Of a DNA stretch of 64,000 nucleotides, positions 1 to 12,000 are shown one piece after another. Numbering within the stretch: position 1 is the stretch's first letter; each line of letters starts with the position of its first letter. Source of the stretch: Paraphysomonas bandaiensis (Eukaryota > Chrysophyceae); the NCBI GenBank assembly GCA_965644295.1, contig CBFFRP010000298.1, positions 620,001-684,000 of the forward strand. The letters are read 5' to 3'. The notes below the pieces were generated by a model that was not told where the DNA came from, made no database searches, and saw nothing but the letters and a program-made list of their open reading frames with translations. A program made the translations under genes and the position numbers.

Positions 1-391
1 GTTCATGAATGCCAGATGGACAGGTATAATTATCTGGCCCTGGTGGAATGTTGAGAGGGTTCTCACTAACTAGCTTACGGGCAAGTTCTGCGGGGTTATT
101 TATCCCCTCCATATAGAGCTCCTCGATAACTTCATATATACTCTTGGATAACTGCGTCTTGAATTCTGCATCAGTCTTATCAACTGTTACAACAGAGGGT
201 ATATGCATTGACGCTCTTGGAAAATTGAAGAACTCTTCTGTTGCGATTGCCCCAATAGTGTCCGGAGGAGCATTTCTAAATAGCCATAGCGAGAATGCAC
301 TCATTAAGAGTAGAATGGCAATTACCTTACACAAAAGAGATGAAGTCTTATGTGGGCCAATGCGTCTTCTTCCACTTCGCATCACTGGCAT
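1..391 (-). CDS. Type II membrane protein, N-terminal part (runs off left edge)
   Basis: Open frame on the minus strand from an ATG at 391, with an in-frame stop a few codons upstream, continuing past base 1; about 130 codons are visible. The protein starts with a basic stretch (MPVMRSGRRRIGPHK), then one hydrophobic segment at about residues 20-40 (core VIAILLLMSAFSLWLF), then a soluble region. A single signal anchor after a basic N-terminus suggests a type II membrane protein with its bulk in the ER/Golgi lumen, as in many Golgi glycosyltransferases. No catalytic domain is visible, so the function is unknown. A second Met lies three codons in. It is divergent from the TsaD/Qri7 gene at 965. 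No intron is needed in the visible part. Confidence 0.55.
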   Translation of the reverse strand, partial: MPVMRSGRRRIGPHKTSSLLCKVIAILLLMSAFSLWLFRNAPPDTIGAIATEEFFNFPRASMHIPSVVTVDKTDAEFKTQLSKSIYEVIEELYMEGINNPAELARKLVSENPLNIPPGPDNYTCPSGIHE

Positions 392-964
392 AGCTATAGA
401 ATCTTATACTAATATCTTATGCTCCTTATGGGGTACTATAGAACAGCTATCGTTACAATCAATACGGAGTGATACATTCTAATAATGGAATTATTCGCAA
501 TTGTCATTGAACATATTGACACTATTGTGCAGGAATTGGCATAGATAAGTATCGTGTATTGCCACTACTTTAAATTATGCATAGCATACTGCACAGCACA
601 ACACTGCTAGACAGTACAGCCTGGTGTGGAGGTGTATGATGCGTCGTACTGCTGTACGTAATACAACAGCAGGAGGTACACCTTTAGGAGGTACGTATTT
701 TTGTATGTTATTGTACAGTACAGTACTACAAGAAAGTTCTCTGTCCATATTGTACTGCTGTATATGTCGGGATGTATACATGTACGTATGGTAAATAGGT
801 ATATATTGTACTGCTGTAGTAGTGTATGGGTACAGAGATGTGTATGGTGTGGTCAACAGGCAGCAGTGGTTTATCTGCATCTTACTTAACGAACACATTC
901 CATCTCTACCACTCTGCCTCCACATGCCTCAAATAACTCTTTCATAACACACTTGCCCTCTCTC
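392..964. promoter_or_regulatory. Divergent intergenic region with repeated TGTACTGCTGTA-type motifs
   Basis: Shared 5' gap between the left-edge membrane protein gene and the TsaD/Qri7 gene. Rich in TGTA/GTAC words. The 12-mer GTACTGCTGTAC lies at 646-657 and TGTACTGCTGTA at 751-762 and 807-818, with related CAGTACAGTAC around 715-726. The same word recurs in other divergent gaps in this window. Long open frames here on both strands are low-complexity and not convincing genes. Confidence 0.4.
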
Positions 965-2704
965 ATGATAACCTCACGTCTTCTATCCAATGCACGTGCA
1001 TTTCCATCACTATCACCAGCAGCAACAGCATACAGATACATATACAGGTCCATACACAGCTCGAGCTATATGAATAGCACACAATCTCATCCAAGTGCCA
1101 GATCTGGTCTTCCAACATCACAATTATTCACTGTACTTGGAATTGAAACATCATGTGGTTAGTTGTATGCAAGTGTTGCTGTTACTGGTGCTAACAGTCC
1201 ATAAGATGATACTGGAGTCGCAGTGGTGAGATCTGACGGTGCCATCCTCTCACATGTCGTATATTCACAGGTACGAAGTTTTATTTTACATTACTATACA
1301 GTAGTGTTATACTCGAAATGTAGAATAAAATTCATGGAAAATTTGGAGGTGTGGTTCCTGGTTTGGCAATGGAGGCTCATCAAGAAAATATGAAAGCCGC
1401 TGTGACTGAGGCCCTTTCCCGTGCTGGAATGCGAAGTGTTGCAGAAGTAGATGGGATATCTGTTACCAAAGGCCCTGGACTGGAAGTTTGCTTGAGAGTA
1501 GGGATAAGAGAAGCTCAGGTACAACTTGAGTTTATGTATTGTTGGTTAACCTATTGTGTAGGAATTGGCACGAACTCACTGCAAGCCGTTTGCTACTGTT
1601 CATCACTTGGAGGCTCACTGCCTAGTGGCCCGACTTGCTGGTGAACTGACTTCTTCCAAGTCATCTGAATGTGCTAGCCTCGACGGGGATGGTGACCTTG
1701 TAGCTACAGTGCCTCGAGTACAATACCCGTTCCTTGCACTTCTGGTGTCTGGAGGGCACACCTCACTTTTATTGTGTCGGGGTCTAGGTGATTTTACCAC
1801 AATTGGCCAAACCCTGGATGATGCTCTGGGGGAGTCTTTTGACAAGGCAGCTCGTATTCTCGGGATTAATGCAGGGTTCGTCAACGGAGGACCCGCTGTG
1901 GAGTCGGCTGCACGTGGTGGAGACCCATTGGCATATGAGGATGTTCTGAGTGTACCTATGCGTCGTCATCGAAATTGTGACTTCAGTTACTCCGGTGGAT
2001 ATAATTTTGTATGTGTATTTATGAATGTCTCAATTTTTTTTAGGACTGAAGACATCATTCCGCATGACAGTTTTGAAGGCCCGAGAAGCAGAGGGGTTGT
2101 CCGTCTCCGCGACGAATGCCCCCACCGCTAGTAGAGAGGAGGTCACAGGCATAGTAGTGAGTCTAGAGTGGCATTAGACACGCGTATATATTTAAGTTGT
2201 GTTACAGACACTTCCTGAGCAAGCAACGCGAAACCTTTGCGCATCTTTCCAGCACACTGCATTTAGTCACGTAGAGGATAGACTCTTTCGAGCGATGGCC
2301 TACGTCTTCGACGCAGGGCTACCCATAAGAACATTAGTTGTGGTTGGGGGAGTTGCAGCTAATACGGAACTTCGAAAGTAATAGTGTATAGTCTTATTAT
2401 GTGATCTCTCATAGGTATGTTTTCGATGTGCAGAAGACTAACTGCGGTAGTTGACAGAGCCAACGTCGAATTGGTACACCATGATACGGAATGTGAAGAA
2501 GAATGGCGCTTGTGTGTCCCACCACCCAATCTGTGTACTGACAATGGTGTGATGGCAGCCTGGGCGGGCATTGAAAAGTTTCAAAGCGGTGTTTCTGATG
2601 AAATAGAAGGGCAGGAACCCATAGCTAGGTGGCCGTTAGGCGAATCTCTATTATCGACACTAGATACTGATATAAACCCTTTTCGTAAGCGAACGAAAAA
2701 GTAG
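965..2704 (+). CDS. QRI7: Mitochondrial tRNA N6-threonylcarbamoyladenosine synthase (TsaD/Qri7/OSGEPL1 family)
   Basis: Seven exons: 965-1157, 1206-1270, 1324-1518, 1562-1994, 2044-2156, 2208-2377, 2434-2704 (1440 nt, 479 aa). Introns are 43-56 bp. The family transfers threonylcarbamoyl to A37 of ANN-decoding tRNAs; the Qri7 branch does this in mitochondria. Seen: the N-terminal GIETSCDDTGVAVV, split by intron 1; FGGVVPGLAMEAH; the metal-binding HLEAH at about residues 166-170; VSGGHTSLLL; GGVAAN; and LCTDNGVMAAWAG near the C-terminus. About 45 N-terminal residues rich in Arg and Ser before the core look like a mitochondrial presequence, which favours Qri7/OSGEPL1 over cytosolic Kae1. The last intron is assigned to 2378-2433 because only that acceptor restores LRKRLTAVVD. 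An AATAAA lies at about 2731. It is divergent from the left-edge gene. Confidence 0.93.
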
Positions 2705-2929
2705 CAATGACGTTGGTTTGTATATATTCCAATAAATATATTAATGTCGTCTACTCTGTGGTTATTCTCAAGTATCTTGGTATTACACTCTTTCCGACAA
2801 TGATATATATACTTACAATATATAGAGCTAAAATAGTAAATGTTGTGTAAAAAGTAATATATATAGTAAATTAGACTATAGACTAAATCGAGGAAACATG
2901 GCACTAATTATGACTATGACCTCATTTCA

Positions 2930-3250
2930 TGAGACTACTCTGCACTCTACTACTCTTGTTAGATAGAACAAGACTTTCACTCAATGCTGTGATTATAAAT
3001 CATAAACTTTAGTAAAATCATGATCAATATCACTTGTTATTCACTGTCAATCATCAAATTCATGTTGTCTCAACTACCAATCATTTTCATACAGCCTTAG
3101 ATATATCACGATCTTATACGGCCAATATATTTTAGTTTCACTACCATTATCCTAAAATCTCAAGAGTTCATGAATTACTATTCTTCATTTCTGTATTCTT
3201 CAAGTAACGTTCGTAATTTAAATACCTTAGAACTACAGCTTTAAACTGCT
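2930..3250. repeat. Second diverged repeat family (member 1)
   Basis: Shares an ordered series of words with 27985-28262 (TGATCAAYAT, TTATTCACT, AATATATTTCAGT-like, TTCTTCAAGTAACG-like). A fragment with TTCTTCAAGTAACG also occurs near 56770. Ends are not defined. Judged by eye only. Confidence 0.35.
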
Positions 3251-3336
3251 CTGCTCTCAAACAACAAAACTGTACTTTTACAAGGAAAGAAACGGAAGGG
3301 TGAGATTTAAATCATACCCTCACTCGTCGCTCGATA

Positions 3337-3736
3337 GTAGTGAATGTCTTTTTATTAGCAATTTACATTTAAAACTCAGTGCGTAACTTTGATATCCTAC
3401 TATTTAACGCTACGAAAGCTGCTTGTGCGTCACCACAAGCACCAAGGTGCAATCACTTTTGCCCTATTATCACTCAAAGCAAACGCAGTGAGCAAGCAGC
3501 AAGCAGAATCTTGATATATACCTGATATCTGTTGACTTCAGGATTTTTGAGTCCTCAAGGTGAACAGCCCGGCTGCTTGACTTCAGCAGGCAGCCCAATA
3601 CCCCGGATGCCATTGAGATTTGAGATGGGCCCATTCCCGGATGCGTATTTTTTTGTCAAGATCCAAAGACGTCTGCACAAATGACAGCGCTTCTTAGTGT
3701 CCCTTGTACCTCGTACCAAACAAGCATTGAACTATA
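3337..3736 (-). mobile_element. Dispersed 3'-anchored repeat (copy 1), 5'-truncated, with 11-bp TSD
   Basis: About 400 bp flanked by the perfect direct repeat GTCGCTCGATA at 3326-3336 and 3737-3747. Read on the minus strand, it carries the family hairpin region (GCTTGTG...CACAAGC) and ends in the family 3' terminus (GCTAATAAAAAGACATTCAC). The 5' end is truncated relative to the 38334 copy. There is no coding capacity. Confidence 0.75.
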
Positions 3737-4317
3737 GTCGCTCGATATCATAAGAATCAGCACTCAGCACTCAATACCCTGTGGAGCTCTTAAGTCACCT
3801 TATGTTATCGCTTTTTTGCTAGATATGCTAATCGCACCACAGGGGGTCTAGTACAACCTGGTTGACTATCAGATCTCTGTAGCGCACACAAGTTGACAAA
3901 ATTTACTAAAATTTAAGCATAATAAGGTGTTTTTATCAACAACAGAGGAATAATACCCCGTGTGGTATTGTGACTATACATAAATTTATGGAAATAAACT
4001 TGTATTGAGTACAAGTGATAATTGTCTTTATATGCCAGAGCTTTCAGACTAGCATTTTCTGCTTTTTGTGTGGTACACATAATATATGTTCTATGTATAT
4101 ATGTCATCAAGAAGTAGTCAATATTCACCAAACGGACAAGTTAATATCATCATTATTTTCTACGAAATACAATAACTACAACAATACGAATAGGTGTACC
4201 CGTAAAACAGGCTATTATAATAAAGCTGATGACGGATCGGTGTACAAAACACTGGGTATCATGATAATATGGTGAAGTAATCTGCTATAATAGTACATTC
4301 CTCTATTCTCGGAAAAA

Positions 4318-6361
4318 CTACTCCAACAAAATTATATTTTCTCCAGTGCCACTGTTGTGCTGGATGCGAACACTTGAGGCAGCATTACGGAAGTAGTCTA
4401 AAATGAGTTCGGATTCAATAGACAGAATGCTAGGAAGTGATATTTGTAACTCCATTGTAGAATCGCCACGAACAGCTGGTGGTGCAGATTTCCCTACTGA
4501 CCCCCGCAATGCACCGTTAAACTTATTAATCGAATCACGAACAACGTGAGCTTTTATAACAGCCTGTAGCTCATATAAAACACAATATTACAATGGAATA
4601 TATATATGACCTTCTCTTCTCCGATTCTCATAATTTTTAGCAGTAAACTAATCTTCTCTGGTTTAAAGACTTTTATATCACCCCATCGGTGGCCACTTTT
4701 TTGCTTAGACAGCTCAGGTTTATTAGTTCGAGGATGAAACACTTCGACTGGCGCACTGACACCGCAGCACAGAAACACAGGGTCGAACTCTGCACAACGA
4801 TATCAGTTGAAATATAACCAAGCATAGAACACTCACTCTCCAAGATCTGCTTTGCATCTTCTGTTGTGACTTCTTCTCTGTCGATATCAGGTGGTTGAGA
4901 CTCTGTTTCTGACGCAAGACGAGAGGGGTCAGGCAGCAATACACAGTATTCGTTTCCGTTCTCCAAGCCAAGACTGATCTCACTGATTACATCAAACGCA
5001 ATGCTATCCTGCGCCTCAGGATCCGTGGGGAATGCGGATTCGCCCATATCTTCTTTATTTGCATCCATTCCGCCCCCAAAGAGCTCACCTACATCGATCT
5101 GTGCCTCAGCATGTACCCGTACATCGTCCACCCCATCTACAGTTATGTATAGCACTCGGTCCTCCACCAGAGAGCAAAATATACTCACATCGATTTCATA
5201 CGGCGTTGTTTTCTCAGCAGTAGGAGGGTGGTGGAAAAGAGCATTTGTAGAAGCAGACATATTAACCTCAGCGTGATCACCAGCAGAACTAGTACGAACT
5301 CTCTCCCTTGCAGAACTGGGGCGTTCTTGATGCTCCGCGTTCTCGTCAAGGAAGGTGACGATAATTTTGCGCTCCATGGAGGCCAGCAGGCGGGAAGGAA
5401 GCTCACCCTCCGCATCACTCACCCCTTTCTCGACCTCACTGTCAGTATGAGATCTCTGAGGTCCTGTCCCACCTGTCGCCTCACTCTCCGCTGGGTGTTT
5501 CGACTCAGAGACTCTCGACTGGCGCAAACCCTTCACTCGACTCACGTGACTAGTAGCAGACTTGCGGCTAGTTCCAGTGGATAAAAAAGTAGACTTTTCT
5601 CTATTCGCTCCTCTTTTTGGCTTTTCCTCCTTCGGCTTCTCTGCAAAGGGGTCTTTCCAGTCCTTCGGGCGAGTGTATGTGACCTGACGCATAAACTTTT
5701 GCCCCGCAAGCTGGACATACACGATTAAGCAGCAATGATACTCATATTAATAAGATTACCTGTCGCTTATAATCTTCTTCCCACTCCTTCACATGATAGT
5801 AAGCGCCAGTTTTACGAACACGTTCAAAGAATTGTTTATTTCTTTGCTCCCTCAGTTTTTTGTTGAAAGAGTCATCATTGTTAAGTGTTGTTATCAGCTT
5901 CTTCATGTTTTGGTAGTCTTTATCAGTTATTCTTGGTGGGGCAGTCAATATACTGCTTATTCGTTGGAGTAAAACTCTGCACACGAATTATGCTATTTCT
6001 ATACACGCTGTTGCACAACGTACTTGTTTTGCCTCTCAATAGCATTGTTGCGTTCCGTTTTCTTGCTCTTTTTACGTGGGTTATTGGCTATTCTTTTACT
6101 GGCAAGTGATTCTGGTACGGTATTATCAAGTGTCGGAGAGCTACCAGGCTAAAAAATAATGAGCTAACATAAGAGAACACATAATTCCTAGACCTCTCTA
6201 TGCATTATTTTCTTCAGTCGAGCTAAATGACAATTGCGTTTATTCGTCAACTGAAACATACCATTAACAGACTCATCAATGTCATTATAACAGAATCGCA
6301 CCGCTTTCTCACGAAGAAATTTATTGCTAACAAGATCGTAACCACAGCGTCCTCTGTCCAT
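4318..6361 (-). CDS. CFAP97/hemingway-like protein (probable cilium-associated)
   Basis: Six exons on the minus strand: 6361-6194, 6148-6024, 5976-5760, 5710-4837, 4789-4611, 4563-4318 (1809 nt, 602 aa; introns 45-49 bp). Residues 93-104 read IERQNKVLLQRI, followed by a charged segment. This resembles the 'I-D/E-R-x-N-x-x-L-L' core of the Hmw/CFAP97 family, whose members act in cilium or flagellum construction. The middle (about 170-400) is acidic, Ser-rich and probably disordered. The C-terminal ~200 residues look folded (VEVFHPRTNKPELS, WGDIKVFKPEKISLLLKIM) but I do not recognise them. The 5' end is the least certain: the ATG at 6361 is the first in frame, and a further 5' exon is possible. 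Two donors (GTCTAG, GTCATA) are non-consensus but keep frame. Assignment to CFAP97 rests on one short motif. Confidence 0.6.
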
Positions 6362-7744
6362 TATAACCCTCACACTGTTTATACGACCAGTCCTCTTGTT
6401 CTATATATTCAATACAGTCACACTTTAACTCATGCACACTCCGCTATAGATTTTATCTATAGGTCGTAGCTACTCGTTGCATACTATCACCAAGATATCG
6501 TGTGTATTGTAAATGAGGAGTTAAGTGAGTGGGCATTGAGTGGGTATGTGTATACTATGGCATATGAATATGTGCACACACATACACTATTATATATGGA
6601 ATCATACGTACAGAGTGAGTAGTATAACGAGATCGTGAAACTGAAATGAATAAAAAAAACGAACTTCTAAACTGGTTTTCAGATAAGGTGTTTTTTTGTC
6701 AAATAAATACGGCTTTTATAGGATTTTGACACTTTCGAAAATATAAAGAGCGGTTATTGAGATTCTCCACACCTAAAACCTAAGAATTCAGGAGGTAACT
6801 GGGTGATATCGCAGCATAGCAGAGTGGAAGGGCTGGCTAGACAAGCAAGAATTCAGATTAAGACAATGGGATTGTTATAGTTCACGGAGAGAAAGCATTC
6901 TGTTACCTAAAGTAAATTACCCATGTGTATATTCCAATAAAATGCTGCGTACCATTTCGCTTTCCGTACAGACAGTAACTTTTGTGAAGGAATTTACTGC
7001 TCTTGTGTTTCAGGACGCATATGCAATATAAAACATACATATTTCCAGCAGACTTTGTAATTTATTATGCGATTTATTAATGTGTAATTTTACGCTTTTT
7101 TAGATTTGTAAAGCCACATACATATGTGAAACACCCTGTACATGTATTAAGGGTGTCATGTAAACACATAATAAATATAGACTTATTATGCCCAATGCTG
7201 GTGTATGTCGCGTTTTAGAGCTGTAGTGGAAGTAATGCAGTTATCGCAGTGCCTGTGATTATCGAATTTATATTCCAGATACAATCAAAGAACCACAAGT
7301 ATCAAGTGGGGAATTATGTTCATAGTTCATAGAGTACTTGAAAAACCTAGAGCGCATTGATATAGTGCTCATTCATCAATTTAGTGCTACAAAAAAGAGA
7401 ATACAATGGTTGTGTTTTAATTATAAACAGCCGTAATAATTCCAGAGTACATAAGGCTCCTATCTACGTTATATGTACTTAGGGTAGGGAACTGTATGTG
7501 CATTGTATTGGAATATATTGTAGAATATATTGATTGGTGGTAGACCAGAAAATATTCAATCAATATTGTTACCATTGATCTGACACACAATGCATTGGAA
7601 TGAATATATTATAGTCTTCACTCATCATAAATCGTACCAGCATCAAGACAAATGTTAAGAAATGGGAACATTCATTACACATCATTAAAACTGTTTTCAC
7701 ACCTATTAGAACAAATTACAGAAACAGCACAATGCACTTAAAAA
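6362..7744. other. AT-rich intergenic region
   Basis: No convincing coding sequence. Contains a hAT-derived relic at about 7480-7572; otherwise nothing recognisable. Confidence 0.5.
7480..7572 (-). mobile_element. Relic of the hAT transposon terminal region
   Basis: Starts AGGGTAGGGAAC and continues through ATATATTG words and GATTGGTGG...GACCAG...AATATTC. This is the same order of words as the right end of the 56990-58943 hAT element read inwards on the minus strand (CAGGGATAGGGAAC...GATTGGTGGACTGGTC). Too diverged to define ends or a TSD; probably a solo end or MITE remnant. Confidence 0.5.
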
Positions 7745-8464
7745 CTAGCCAGAATACTTTTCATCCAAAGATGTGGTGTCAAGTCCATAGTCTCCATCAT
7801 TTTCTAGTTCTGGATGTGCTAATCGAAGTGCATCGGGGTGCCATCTCCCGGAGTTTTTTATCTTTTTCATACTTTGTGTGGACGTGATTGAGTCACCATC
7901 CAGTCTACCGGTCATTGAGGAACATGTGCTCATTTCGGTAGTATCTAAAATGCATCGAATCAAAGATTCTTCGTTAAATACCTTCTTGTTAGGGCGCGGT
8001 TTACTCAACCGTTCAATCGAACTCTTCGGCTTTTTCCGCCTTGTTTCTTTGACAGATTTACCACCTGATGTATCCTTAAAAGATTTCATAAATTCAGACT
8101 CCTCTGAAAGTTGGTGCTCACAAACAGATCGTAAAGCTTCCTTGCGTTCCTCTAGCTCGCCCAGTTTCTCTTCCATGAACTCACTTCGCTCGTATCTCGA
8201 CCGAATGAGAGCCAACTCTGCTTTCATAACTCCGCGTGCTGTTTTTCTTCCAGCTTTGCGTGTGTTATTGATGTATTCATTCGTCAATGAACCGGTGGGG
8301 TAAACCACACGCTTTGGTTCAGGATCAAGTCTGGTTCTAATGCCAGTGTGCCGCATGCTGAGAGTGACATCCGGTCGTATCTCATTGGGATCATTGCAGC
8401 CATCAGCAATAGGAAGATGTGGTAAACTGCAAAATTTATCCAAATATACACGATGCCCAGACAT
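7745..8464 (-). CDS. Uncharacterised 239-aa charged protein
   Basis: Single-exon frame from the ATG at 8464 to a stop at 7745. Begins MSGHRVYLDKFCSLPHLP. Residues about 85-150 are a highly charged, probably helical stretch (EFMEEKLGELEERKEALRS), followed by a Lys/Arg-rich segment (ETRRKKPKSS) that could be a nuclear signal. The end is acidic. I do not recognise the family. It is divergent from the RNF213-like gene; length and non-repetitive composition support a real gene. A 5' or 3' exon cannot be excluded. Confidence 0.55.
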   Translation of the reverse strand: MSGHRVYLDKFCSLPHLPIADGCNDPNEIRPDVTLSMRHTGIRTRLDPEPKRVVYPTGSLTNEYINNTRKAGRKTARGVMKAELALIRSRYERSEFMEEKLGELEERKEALRSVCEHQLSEESEFMKSFKDTSGGKSVKETRRKKPKSSIERLSKPRPNKKVFNEESLIRCILDTTEMSTCSSMTGRLDGDSITSTQSMKKIKNSGRWHPDALRLAHPELENDGDYGLDTTSLDEKYSG

Positions 8465-9074
8465 ATCGATCGACTCAATGACCTTTTACAATAATATCAC
8501 TCTTTCAATACTATCACTGGGGCATCTAAAACTCTTACGACATGCAAGTCCCTCAAACGAACAAGCAATATACACCAATAATTCCCAAAATCGATTTCTG
8601 TGGTCTCACAATACCTTTGGACCTACGAAATGGGAGTACTATATGCCTTCGTAGTGGACAAGGGACCCATCTGCTCTGCATATTAGCGTGGTGTGTGTAT
8701 GCATGTGTGTGTTATGCATACACCCCTCCTCTATGAAACCGCCTATACAAAGTATACTGTGTCGGTATTCTTGGTACTACATGAGTATTGTTCCCAATGC
8801 TGTATACAGCAGTACAGTACAGAATTTCCCTGTACAAGGAATGGGAGATCCAGCCACACACCAAGACATATCCCGGGATTGTCCAGGCGAAGTTTTTTCA
8901 GAAGATCTGTGTGAGGAAGATCCACTTGTGTGCTGTGTATGTGTATGTGACAATACAAAGACATGTAGATGAGTGTATGTTTGGTAGGAACTCATAACTA
9001 AATCTAACTAGAGTCTTCATAAGGAAACACAAGAATCAGCTTGCATGTAATTATATTGTAAATATAATTTTGAA
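8465..9074. promoter_or_regulatory. Divergent gap between the 239-aa gene and the RNF213-like gene, with the recurrent motif
   Basis: About 610 bp. TACAGCAGTACA, the reverse complement of the TGTACTGCTGTA word, lies at 8805-8816 and is followed by GTAC. Short frames across 8688-8997 overlap one another on both strands and look spurious. Confidence 0.35.
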
Positions 9075-12000
9075 ATGAATAATAGATTAAGATCTGAAGA
9101 TAGCAGACGAAGGAGTATTTCACCTACAGAAGAGAGTGGTGTGTTTGTATTGCTTTTAATGGGCTCTTCTGATGCTGTTGTGTTGTAGGAACTCCATCTG
9201 TGTGGAATGTAATGTACAATGCCGTATTCTCCAGTGAAGAGGCTACTGACATGGAAAGCGAGTATGGTTATACACTCTCAACACATTTGTCCAGTGTATT
9301 TGAGCGTCATAATTCCGAGGCAATCGCACATGTAATGGATACCCTTCGCAAAGTAGCGAATAATGTAAGAAATTCAACGTTCGAACGACGGCAAGGCATC
9401 AGTCACTTGCGTGCATGCATACGTGTGCTCAGTAGCTTTTTAGAAAAGCATGCTTCCCCGTATGATTTCCTGCTGTTCTTGAATGCTGTCTTTATTTTGA
9501 ACGGAACTGCAATGGATTTTTTAAAGAAATCGGACATGAGGGAATACTATACTTTCGTGGATAGTGTGTGTTCTCTAACGGATCAAGCTTTCGTAAATCC
9601 GTTTCGTGACCCGAATACACATGAGGAAGATGACCGTGAGTACAATGGTAGTGTGGATGTATACAACCTTGTTGTTGGTATGAAGGATTATATCCCCTTG
9701 AAAAAGCTCGTCCATGATATTTCACGTTTCATCTCAGACATGGTTGAGAGTAGTTATGGTAGAGCATCGTGCAGGGATATCATATGGCAATGTTTCCTAC
9801 TAATTCTGATGGTGAAAATGCATATCGGTCCTCGTTCACCATACAATACTAGTGACTTCGTCATTAGTAGCGTAGTATTCGTCACCAATAAGATGCTTCC
9901 TATTTTGAGAAAATGTATGAGTGATTCTCTTGCTACTGCAGAGAACATAGGAATCAGCTGGCTACACTGCTGTGGTGACCTTTTGGCGATTAGATGTCTT
10001 CTTCTACCGATTGAGGTTGTTTGCAGCGTTGCGGTTTATGTCAGCGATACTCCAGCTTCCCTGCTAATGTTGCCCAAAGTTGCAGTGTTCGGTGTCAGAG
10101 CAATGGAGGAAGTGAACAACCGTGGGAAAATTGAATTGATGCGAAATAGAGAGATGAATGTGCGGGATTGGGTTAAAAAGGTTGATACCCATCTAGCACA
10201 CTGGATATTCACAGTAATATCCCGCGCGCCACCTGAATACCAAGACAGTGTAGTGGAAAAATGGAAAATTGCGTTGTTGAAATGGACGAATGCCATGGAT
10301 TCTATGAGACGGAAGCCATACACTGGGAAGAATAGCCCTAAGACTTTGAAATTCTGGGAGTCTCTGTTGGAAAGGTTTGCAGTAATGGTTGAGGGAGATC
10401 GCGTGGGTACCGTAGTGGCAAGTGTACTGTGCTTGGCCGCCCCTGATTACTTTAAAGAATATATCCGCACTCAAGTCGCATCACTTGTTTCCAAGGAAAA
10501 AGTTAAGCTGAACTTTAACTTGCTCATGCAGTGTGGTATTACGCCATATGCTCTGACTAATCACAGGGTCGTGGAGCATCTCATCATCCGTGGTGTGAAC
10601 TCATTTTCACGGCAAGGCACATCTAGCAGTGACCTTGTTACCAAATATGCCCCAATGCTTGCCTTTCTAGATAGCACTGTCTACGAAATGAGAGAGCTTG
10701 CAGAGGAGGATCAGGCGAAGTGTGTACGCCATGTGTTGAAATATCTTGCGGTAACCATCGACGCAATGGCATCTGCACTGAGCCGACAATATCACTCAAG
10801 CCACCGTTTTTCCATAACTCCCCAGGATTATACACTTCTTTATCTACTCATTCCATTTAAGCTCGCGGAGTTTGGGACTGTAGTTGATGTTTTCATTGAT
10901 TCGGAAAAGGTGGACTTGGAGACAATTCGTCGAGCTCTTGCGTCGAGTGTGCACAAATTTGCAGCTGCATTGCTAGGAGAACTCCACCTTGATGGCGGGC
11001 GCCGTGCCCGACTGAGAGAGGAAGAGATGATGTGGCTTGCTGTTACAGATGGGGCTAAAGTGAAACGAAATCACCTGTACGGTGAAATGTCTGATATTCT
11101 GAGTTCTGCATGCATGGAATATATTTTGTCGAGCCATCGACAGCGAGCCCTCATGTGTAATTTGCGCACCATCGACACTCTTGGATTTGTCATAGGAAAG
11201 GCTACGCGCTATTTACCAGTAAACTGTGATCAATGTTCAAGTGAAGAAGTTGTTTATATTCCACTCTTTTCCATAATGATGGCGTCCTATATGCTGTCGA
11301 ATTTGCACGACGCGCTTACCGACAATGTTTTTGATTGGCCAGATAATACTCAAAATCTATTTTTCTTTTGTGACCACATTGTAGGAGGCGCTTGTGATGC
11401 ATGGAATGTGGGCCCCTTGGATGAGAACAACGTTATATCTCAATTTTATCAAACTTATTTTCCAACCAATAGAAAAATCGACAATTTACTGGTGGATGTT
11501 AAATCTATTACATGTGATATCATAATTCGACTGAATGAACCTGTCAACAATCATAGTCTCTCGCTTGCGCAATTGCGAAAGCTGGACTCACACCTTGACG
11601 AAACGACAGCGTCGTGGGCTTATTGTAAGCTGGAAATGGTATTTGATCCACAGCTCTGCAATTTGCATGAAAAAATACTACTTCTCGAGAGTTTTTGCTC
11701 TCGGTTAAATCAATTGTACAGTGTGTTAAGTTGGCTTTCATCACTTGGTCTCTCAAAGAATATGAATCTGGTTCAAATTCCGACCGCTGATGATCTGGAA
11801 AATGAGCCTTGCGTCAATGTGGTCAGAAGAATGAAAGAAATAGCGAACATGTTAGGAACTGAAATACACCCTCCACTCTATGAGCTGGATAATGTGTTGA
11901 CGCAACTCTGTTACTTCATAAGCAGTGGTTCTAACTTGTATAGTCATCATTTTTCTGAGTATATTGCACAGCATGCTAGTGGAGGCGTGCTTCCTTTTGG

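Larger units (their letters stand above)
2705..4317. other. AT-rich intergenic region between convergent genes, with repeats
   Basis: Contains one copy of the 3'-anchored dispersed repeat at 3337-3736 with its target-site duplication. A diverged segment at about 2930-3250 resembles 27985-28262. Short open frames here have no protein character, and I see no further gene. Confidence 0.5.

Noticed and set aside
575-925. 116-codon minus-strand frame rich in Tyr and Thr
   Set aside because: It reads through TGTA/GTAC low-complexity promoter DNA and resembles no protein.
2378-2416. 39-bp intron ending at CTCATAG in the Qri7 gene
   Set aside because: It leads to a frame with an early stop; the acceptor at 2433 restores the conserved LRKRL segment.
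4015-4275. 86-codon plus-strand frame
   Set aside because: AT-rich, Asn/Tyr/Ile/Cys-dominated translation without protein character.
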